Shown here piece by piece: positions 6,437 to 9,898 of a stretch of DNA of 9,898 nt. The notes beneath the pieces were generated by a model that saw only the letters and a list, made by a program, of their open reading frames with translations, was not told where the DNA came from and searched no databases. The number at the start of each line of letters is the position of its first letter. The stretch's first letter is position 1. Origin of the DNA: Candidatus Aerophobota bacterium (lineage in GTDB: Bacteria > Aerophobota > Aerophobia > Aerophobales > B3-G15); NCBI GenBank assembly GCA_021163905.1, contig JAGGTG010000239.1, forward strand, positions 1 to 9,898. The letters are read 5' to 3'. The translations under genes and the position numbers were made by a program.

Positions 6437-7288
6437 ATGAAATACGGAGCGCATTCCCTAATGTGGACAGCCAGGTTCACAGAAAAAGACCTTGGGCTTT
6501 TTGATAAATTAAAACAAATGGGATTTGATGGGCTGGAAATTTACGTCAATGCAGATAGTATTGACAGTTTACCTCGAGAGAAAATAAAAGAGAAAATGAG
6601 AGAAACCGGAATGGAATGCACAATTAGTACTGGACTGGGTGAAAATCAGAATGTTATAAGTCCAGATGAGAATAAGAGGAAAAATGGTGTGGCTTATCTA
6701 AAAAAAGCTATAGATCTTGCTGTTGAACTTGGAACTGATATTGTAAGTGGGGTTTTATATGCAGCCTGGGGGGAATTTACAGGAAAAATGAGAACCCAAC
6801 AGGAGTGGGATTACTGTAAAGAATCTCTTCTGCAAGCTGCGGAATACGCAAAAGAAAAAAACGTTATCCTTGGTCTTGAACCAATTAATCGATATGAAAC
6901 TTATTTTTTAAACATAGCGGAAGATGCCCGTAAGCTTGTTGAGGAAATTAACCATCCCAACATCAGGATACATCTTGACACCTACCACCTCAATATAGAG
7001 GAGGAAAGTTTTTATAAGGCTATAAAGACAGCTGGTGAGTACCTCTGTCACTTCCATGTTTGCGAGAATAACAGAGGTATCCCCGGGACAGGTCATGTTC
7101 CATGGGATGATGTTTACAAAGCTTTAAAAGAAATTAACTACAACAGGTGGGCAATTATTGAATCATTTGTTCCTGCCATTGAGGAAATTGCCAGGATGAC
7201 CGCTATATGGAGAAAATTAGCTCCCAGCGCAGATGTTCTTGCAGAGGAAGGGTTAAAATTTCTAAAAGGTAAAGAGGCCTCTGTTTAA
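6437..7288 (+). CDS. Ketose 3-epimerase, D-tagatose/D-psicose 3-epimerase family
   Basis: A 283-residue TIM-barrel sugar isomerase/epimerase, expected to epimerise free ketoses at C3 (fructose-psicose, tagatose-sorbose or ribulose-xylulose type) using a divalent metal. The metal ligands E148 (LEPINRYE), D181 (LDTYHLNIEEESF), H207 (HFHVCENNR) and E242 (IIESF) are all present. E154, H184 and R213 match the substrate-contact residues. Each sits four positions before its counterpart in Agrobacterium tumefaciens D-psicose 3-epimerase as I recall that numbering (152, 185, 211, 246; 158, 188, 217). Length and the GIPGTGHVPW block also fit. The start is ATG behind a strong AAGGAGGT (6422-6429). It lies 61 nt after the ATPase gene and ends the cluster. 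True substrate is undetermined; D-tagatose, D-psicose and L-ribulose enzymes are hard to separate by sequence. Confidence 0.88.
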   Translation: MKYGAHSLMWTARFTEKDLGLFDKLKQMGFDGLEIYVNADSIDSLPREKIKEKMRETGMECTISTGLGENQNVISPDENKRKNGVAYLKKAIDLAVELGTDIVSGVLYAAWGEFTGKMRTQQEWDYCKESLLQAAEYAKEKNVILGLEPINRYETYFLNIAEDARKLVEEINHPNIRIHLDTYHLNIEEESFYKAIKTAGEYLCHFHVCENNRGIPGTGHVPWDDVYKALKEINYNRWAIIESFVPAIEEIARMTAIWRKLAPSADVLAEEGLKFLKGKEASV

Positions 7289-7297
7289 AAAACTTTT

Positions 7298-7377
7298 GGT
7301 TAGTCGGTTGATCAGTGACCGGTTAGCTTATTTTTGGTTTGCAACTGGTTAACTGAGCAACTGACTAACCATTTTTT
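7298..7377. terminator. Bidirectional terminator formed by a 73-nt imperfect palindrome
   Basis: It lies between the convergent epimerase and phosphofructokinase genes. The outer stem of 13 bp pairs 7298-7310 with 7358-7370, with one G-T pair. After an A/G mismatch (7311, 7357), an inner stem pairs 7312-7324 with 7343-7356, with one bulge and G-T pairs; the loop is 7325-7342. T6 at 7372-7377 follows on the plus strand, and A6 at 7287-7292 gives a T run, after a short AAAAG, for the minus strand. The location suits both transcripts. It overlaps the last bases of pfkA. The arms are made of degenerate 8-mers. Confidence 0.7.
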
Positions 7378-8344
7378 AAGTAGCCATTATTTCGTTTAAG
7401 TGGTAAAGATCAAAATCTATTTTTTTCTTTTTTTCATAAGCATCTTTAAGAGATGATGTCTTAACCTTTCCATTTATAATCCCCACCGCAACACCTCTTC
7501 CACCATCAATTGCAACATCAACTGCCGCCTTTCCTAACATTGTTCCAAGGATCCTATCCCAGGCACAGGGTGATCCACCTCTTTGCAGGTGACCAAGGAC
7601 AACCACTCTATCATCATAACCTGTTTTTTCTCTTACCTTTGAGGCAATTTCATAGGAACTACCTGCTTTACCTCCTTCTGCTACGATAATTATACTGCTT
7701 ACTTTTCCTCTTTTACGTCCTCTCTCAAGTCTCTCACAGATTCCATCAATATCAACCGGTACCTCAGGAATTAATATCTCCTCTGCTCCACCGGCAATGC
7801 CTGACCAAAGAGCAATAAAGCCAGATGTTCTTCCCATAACCTCCACAAAAAATACCCTGTCGTGGGAAACTGCCGTATCTCTTATTTTATCTATAGCATC
7901 AAGGGCAGTATTAACAGCAGTTAAAAATCCTATGGTAAAATCTGTTCCCCATATATCATTATCTATGGTAGCTGGAACCCCTATGGTGGGAACATCCCAT
8001 TTTTCATCCAAAATTCTTGCTCCCCGGAAAGAACCATCTCCTCCTACAACTATTAGTGCTTCTATTCCAAATTTTTTTATATTCTGAACAGCTTTTCTCT
8101 GGCCTCCCTCTTCCGTAAAATACTTTGAACGTGCAGTTTTAAGAATAGTTCCACCTCGATAAATAATCCCCGATACTGTTCTCATATTCATAATTTCAGC
8201 ATCGCCATCTATTAATCCCTTATAACCTCTTTTTATACCTATAACCTCCAGCCCCCTTGACATGGCATATCTCACCACTGCCCTTATGCAGGGATTCATT
8301 CCGGGGGCATCACCACCACTGGTAAGAATTCCAATTTTTCTCAT
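7376..8344 (-). CDS. pfkA: ATP-dependent 6-phosphofructokinase
   Basis: Cytoplasmic glycolytic enzyme converting fructose 6-phosphate to fructose 1,6-bisphosphate. From the ATG at 8344 it has 322 residues, close to the 320 of E. coli PfkA. It opens MRKIGILTSGGDAPGMN, with the phosphate loop at once. GGDGS (101-105) has Gly at 104, the ATP-type residue where pyrophosphate enzymes carry Asp. The catalytic loop is PATIDNDIWGTD with D128; Ala125 replaces the usual Gly (ATP type) or Lys (pyrophosphate type). MGRTSG is near 170 and GHLQRGGSP (251-259) binds substrate. Arginines 21, 25 and 55 correspond to effector-site arginines of E. coli PfkA, so ADP/PEP allostery is possible. A TTG two codons upstream (8350) is an alternative start. 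No Shine-Dalgarno is evident, unlike most other genes here. Confidence 0.93.
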   Translation of the reverse strand: MRKIGILTSGGDAPGMNPCIRAVVRYAMSRGLEVIGIKRGYKGLIDGDAEIMNMRTVSGIIYRGGTILKTARSKYFTEEGGQRKAVQNIKKFGIEALIVVGGDGSFRGARILDEKWDVPTIGVPATIDNDIWGTDFTIGFLTAVNTALDAIDKIRDTAVSHDRVFFVEVMGRTSGFIALWSGIAGGAEEILIPEVPVDIDGICERLERGRKRGKVSSIIIVAEGGKAGSSYEIASKVREKTGYDDRVVVLGHLQRGGSPCAWDRILGTMLGKAAVDVAIDGGRGVAVGIINGKVKTSSLKDAYEKKKKIDFDLYHLNEIMAT

Positions 8345-8421
8345 TTTCAATGGCTAAATAATTTTTAGATCCAAATTTGACAATTTAAAAATTTTTTTCC
8401 ATACCATCTATTTAACCTTAA

Positions 8422-8450
8422 CCGGGAGGCTAAAATCTCCTCTACCCCGG
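8422..8450. other. Imperfect GC-rich hairpin between the barrel gene and pfkA
   Basis: CCGG (8422-8425) pairs with CCGG (8447-8450) and GAGG (8426-8429) pairs with CCTC (8439-8442), leaving a 4-nt bulge and a 9-nt loop. It is one of the few GC-rich patches in the 139-nt gap between the minus-strand genes. For minus-strand transcription no T run follows at once, so it is at best a weak terminator or processing site for the barrel transcript. Confidence 0.25.
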
Positions 8451-8483
8451 AGAGCAACACAACAGTTTACCAAATCTCTAAAG

Positions 8484-9509
8484 TTAAATCTTAACCATTG
8501 TAAGAGAAACGTAGGGATTTTCCTTCTTCTTGTAGTAAGCTGCTTCCAGATTAAACAGGAAAAGATTTAAGCCAACTCCCAGTGTTATGTCCCCATCATT
8601 CATTCCAGCTCTTAGTTTTATCAATTTCAAATTAAGCTCCCCTCCAAAGTGAAATGTAGAGCTACCGGTTAAATCATGTAAATCAGCTGAGAGAGTTAAC
8701 ATGGATATGGGTTTGAAAGAAGCTCCAAGATTTATCTTTCTGGAAAGTTTCATTGAGCTTAAATCCCCGGATAGCTCCGGGAAGCTCAATTTTGGCTCAA
8801 GCACATTTTCAATCATCATTCCTAAAGTAAAACGGCTTTTTTCCTTATGATAAAGTGCTCCTATATCAAAGGAAAAAGCAGCATTTGAGCGCCCTCCTTC
8901 ATCCTTTATTTTTTCCACCTCTCCATCTGAATAAATTTTAAAATCAGATGAATGACGTGCACCCTGGATATATTTAATATTTATCCCAACTACTAAATTT
9001 TTTATAGAATTTCGGGCCAGGGAGAACTGCAGTGGAACAATAGCAGTCTCAACATCCTCTATATGAATGTAATCTCCAGCATCATCGTGCCCACTCTCAA
9101 ATTTATTTACGTTAAATTCTGCCTGTAGACCTCCAGAAATTGCAATTCTTTTTAAAAAACCAATAGCTACACCAAATGTTGGCTCCAGGCCAAAAGGAGT
9201 GCTAATTTCATCAACAAGATCTCTGGCTTTATCGTAATCTTCCTCCTGAATAGCCTGATATATTTTATAAAGATTTGCCAAATTTTTTGTATTCTCCCCT
9301 CCTCCAGAAAAAGATACATCCAGGTCAAAGTAACCGGTTTGAGTTAGTCCGGCAGGATTCCAGAATACACAACTCACATCATCTGCAACCCCTGTAAAAG
9401 CTCCTCCCATCCCCATTGATTTAGTTCCAAAGGAAGTAAAGGAGAATCCAGGAGTTGCTCCCACTAATACCACTAACACCAGTATCGTTGTTTTTATCCA
9501 CATCTTCAT
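8484..9509 (-). CDS. Outer-membrane beta-barrel protein, TraF/PorV/FadL-like family
   Basis: A 341-residue exported protein. Residues 1 to about 23 form a signal peptide (MKMWIK, hydrophobic core, then GFS). The mature N-terminus carries TKSMGMGGAFTGVADD followed by VFWNPAGL (about residues 29-54). This is the hallmark of PorV/FadL-like barrels and of proteins often auto-named 'conjugal transfer protein TraF'. The rest alternates short hydrophobic and polar strands (for example FGVAIGFLKRIAISGGLQAE and INLGASFKPISMLTLSADL), as expected of a barrel. The chain ends YVSLTMVKI, without the terminal aromatic residue usual for outer-membrane proteins. The start is ATG at 9509 behind GGAGG (9516-9520), spaced 6 nt; the second ATG at 9503 is less well placed. 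Nothing conjugative lies nearby. Cargo or role is unknown; it implies an outer membrane. Confidence 0.82.
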   Translation of the reverse strand: MKMWIKTTILVLVVLVGATPGFSFTSFGTKSMGMGGAFTGVADDVSCVFWNPAGLTQTGYFDLDVSFSGGGENTKNLANLYKIYQAIQEEDYDKARDLVDEISTPFGLEPTFGVAIGFLKRIAISGGLQAEFNVNKFESGHDDAGDYIHIEDVETAIVPLQFSLARNSIKNLVVGINIKYIQGARHSSDFKIYSDGEVEKIKDEGGRSNAAFSFDIGALYHKEKSRFTLGMMIENVLEPKLSFPELSGDLSSMKLSRKINLGASFKPISMLTLSADLHDLTGSSTFHFGGELNLKLIKLRAGMNDGDITLGVGLNLFLFNLEAAYYKKKENPYVSLTMVKI

Positions 9510-9532
9510 AATTTCCCTCCTTTTATCTTTTT

Positions 9533-9560
9533 ATTTTAATTCCTCTTATCTAATGTCCAA
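9533..9560 (-). promoter_or_regulatory. Possible weak promoter of the barrel gene
   Basis: On the minus strand TAAAAT (9538-9533) is a 5 of 6 match to a -10 box. TTGGAC (9560-9555) is only a 3 of 6 match to a -35 box, 16 nt upstream. Position is right for the gene starting at 9509, but the surrounding sequence is AT-rich and the evidence is thin. Confidence 0.25.
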
Positions 9561-9629
9561 TTATCTGTATTGTTTCATATCATATTTTACTATTCCTTTT
9601 CTGTCAAATTTCCAAATTACAGTTCCGGG

Positions 9630-9651
9630 AAAAATTCAGGGCTGTCCTGAA
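9630..9651 (-). terminator. Small intrinsic terminator-like hairpin, minus strand
   Basis: TTCAGG (9635-9640) pairs perfectly with CCTGAA (9646-9651) around a 5-nt loop. On the minus strand the hairpin is followed by TTTTT (9634-9630), the layout of a short intrinsic terminator. It would stop a transcript entering leftwards from beyond the window, through the repeat at 9655-9878, before the barrel gene's promoter region. The stem is only 6 bp and modest in GC, so the call is tentative. Confidence 0.35.
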
Positions 9652-9654
9652 AAA

Positions 9655-9878
9655 CGTCTATCTCGTCTATCTCGTCTATTTCGTCCTTTTCGTCCTTTTC
9701 GTCTGTTGAGTCCTTTTCGTCTGTCTCGTCTGTTTGGTCAGTTGGATCTGTCTGGTGCATTTGGTTACTTTGGTTCGTTTAGTTTATTTGGTTTGTTTGG
9801 TGAGTCAGGTCAGTGGGTCAACTCCGTCTATCTCGTCTGTTGAGTCGTTGCGTCATTGGGTCATTGGGTCGGTGGGTC
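9655..9878. repeat. Degenerate minisatellite, 9-nt period switching to 8-nt
   Basis: From 9655 the sequence runs as 9-mers: CGTCTATCT twice, CGTCTATTT, CGTCCTTTT twice, CGTCTGTTG and so on. Unit starts fall at 9655, 9664, 9673, 9682, 9691, 9700, 9709, 9718, 9727 and 9736. The array then drifts into GGTNNNTTT-like units to about 9816. A second short tract begins at 9825, and from about 9843 the GTC core recurs every 8 nt (9843, 9851, 9859, 9867, 9875). Units diverge too much for a CRISPR, and there are no spacers. A 96-codon frame through it (9553-9843) merely reads the 9-mers as tripeptides and lacks a ribosome-binding site. Together with 9510-9654 this forms a gene-free stretch of almost 400 nt. 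Confidence 0.85.
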
Positions 9879-9898
9879 TAAAGCGACGTTGGACATAG

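Noticed and set aside
7289..7375. MITE or other mobile element at the palindrome
   Set aside because: I see no flanking direct duplication of a target site, and the position and A/T flanks are explained by a bidirectional terminator. A mobile origin cannot be excluded without a genome-wide copy search.
8342..8350. TTG at 8350 as the phosphofructokinase start
   Set aside because: The ATG two codons later gives the normal N-terminus and puts GGDGS at E. coli numbering. Neither has a ribosome-binding site, so ATG is preferred but not certain.
9553..9843. A 96-codon plus-strand frame across the minisatellite
   Set aside because: Because the period is 9 nt, any stop-free frame stays open and gives tripeptide repeats (RLS, RLF, RPF). 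There is no ribosome-binding site, the first third is low-complexity AT-rich sequence, and no family is recognisable.
9655..9878. CRISPR-like array
   Set aside because: The units are 8-9 nt, contiguous and degenerate, with no spacers of constant length and no cas genes.

Overview
The window looks like part of the chromosome of an AT-rich, outer-membrane-bearing (diderm) bacterium. The diderm inference rests on the signal-peptide-bearing beta-barrel protein at 8484-9509 and on a substrate-binding protein with a cleavable rather than a lipoprotein signal peptide. There are no rRNA or tRNA genes, no transposase and no CRISPR. I cannot name the phylum from this sequence. The degenerate short-period intergenic repeats would suit an uncultured environmental lineage, but that is a guess.

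Region 1 (1-248) is non-coding. It holds an interrupted inverted repeat at 21-86 and a near-consensus sigma70 promoter at 161-189 (TTGACT, 17-nt spacer, TATAAT). Region 2 (249-7288, plus strand) is one six-gene cluster. It encodes a family-5 solute-binding protein (GTG start), two Dpp/Opp-type permeases whose genes overlap in ATGA, two Dpp/Opp-type ATPases, and a ketose 3-epimerase of the D-tagatose/D-psicose 3-epimerase family. A 15-bp intercistronic hairpin (2035-2071) separates the binding-protein gene from the membrane genes. It fits the common arrangement in which the binding protein is made in excess. The epimerase suggests that this 'peptide-type' transporter imports a carbohydrate, which is known for some family-5 systems. 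The actual ligand cannot be read from sequence.

Region 3 (7289-7375) lies between convergent genes. It is almost entirely a 73-nt imperfect palindrome flanked by A and T runs, a probable bidirectional terminator, and both its arms look like short arrays of a degenerate 8-mer. Region 4 (7376-9509, minus strand) encodes an ATP-type 6-phosphofructokinase (pfkA) and, upstream of it, a TraF/PorV/FadL-like outer-membrane beta-barrel protein. Region 5 (9510-9898) has no convincing gene. It holds the leader of the barrel gene, a small hairpin, and a degenerate minisatellite whose period changes from 9 to 8 nt.

As a working picture, the importer brings a small sugar or oligosaccharide (or a peptide) into the cytoplasm, the epimerase interconverts ketoses, and phosphofructokinase commits hexose phosphates to glycolysis. 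Only the transporter-epimerase link is supported by operon structure. Phosphofructokinase is merely a convergent neighbour. I see no clear new defence or mobile system. The most unusual items are the repeat family, the palindromic terminator, the insertions in the two ATPases and the near-identical DNA patches they share.
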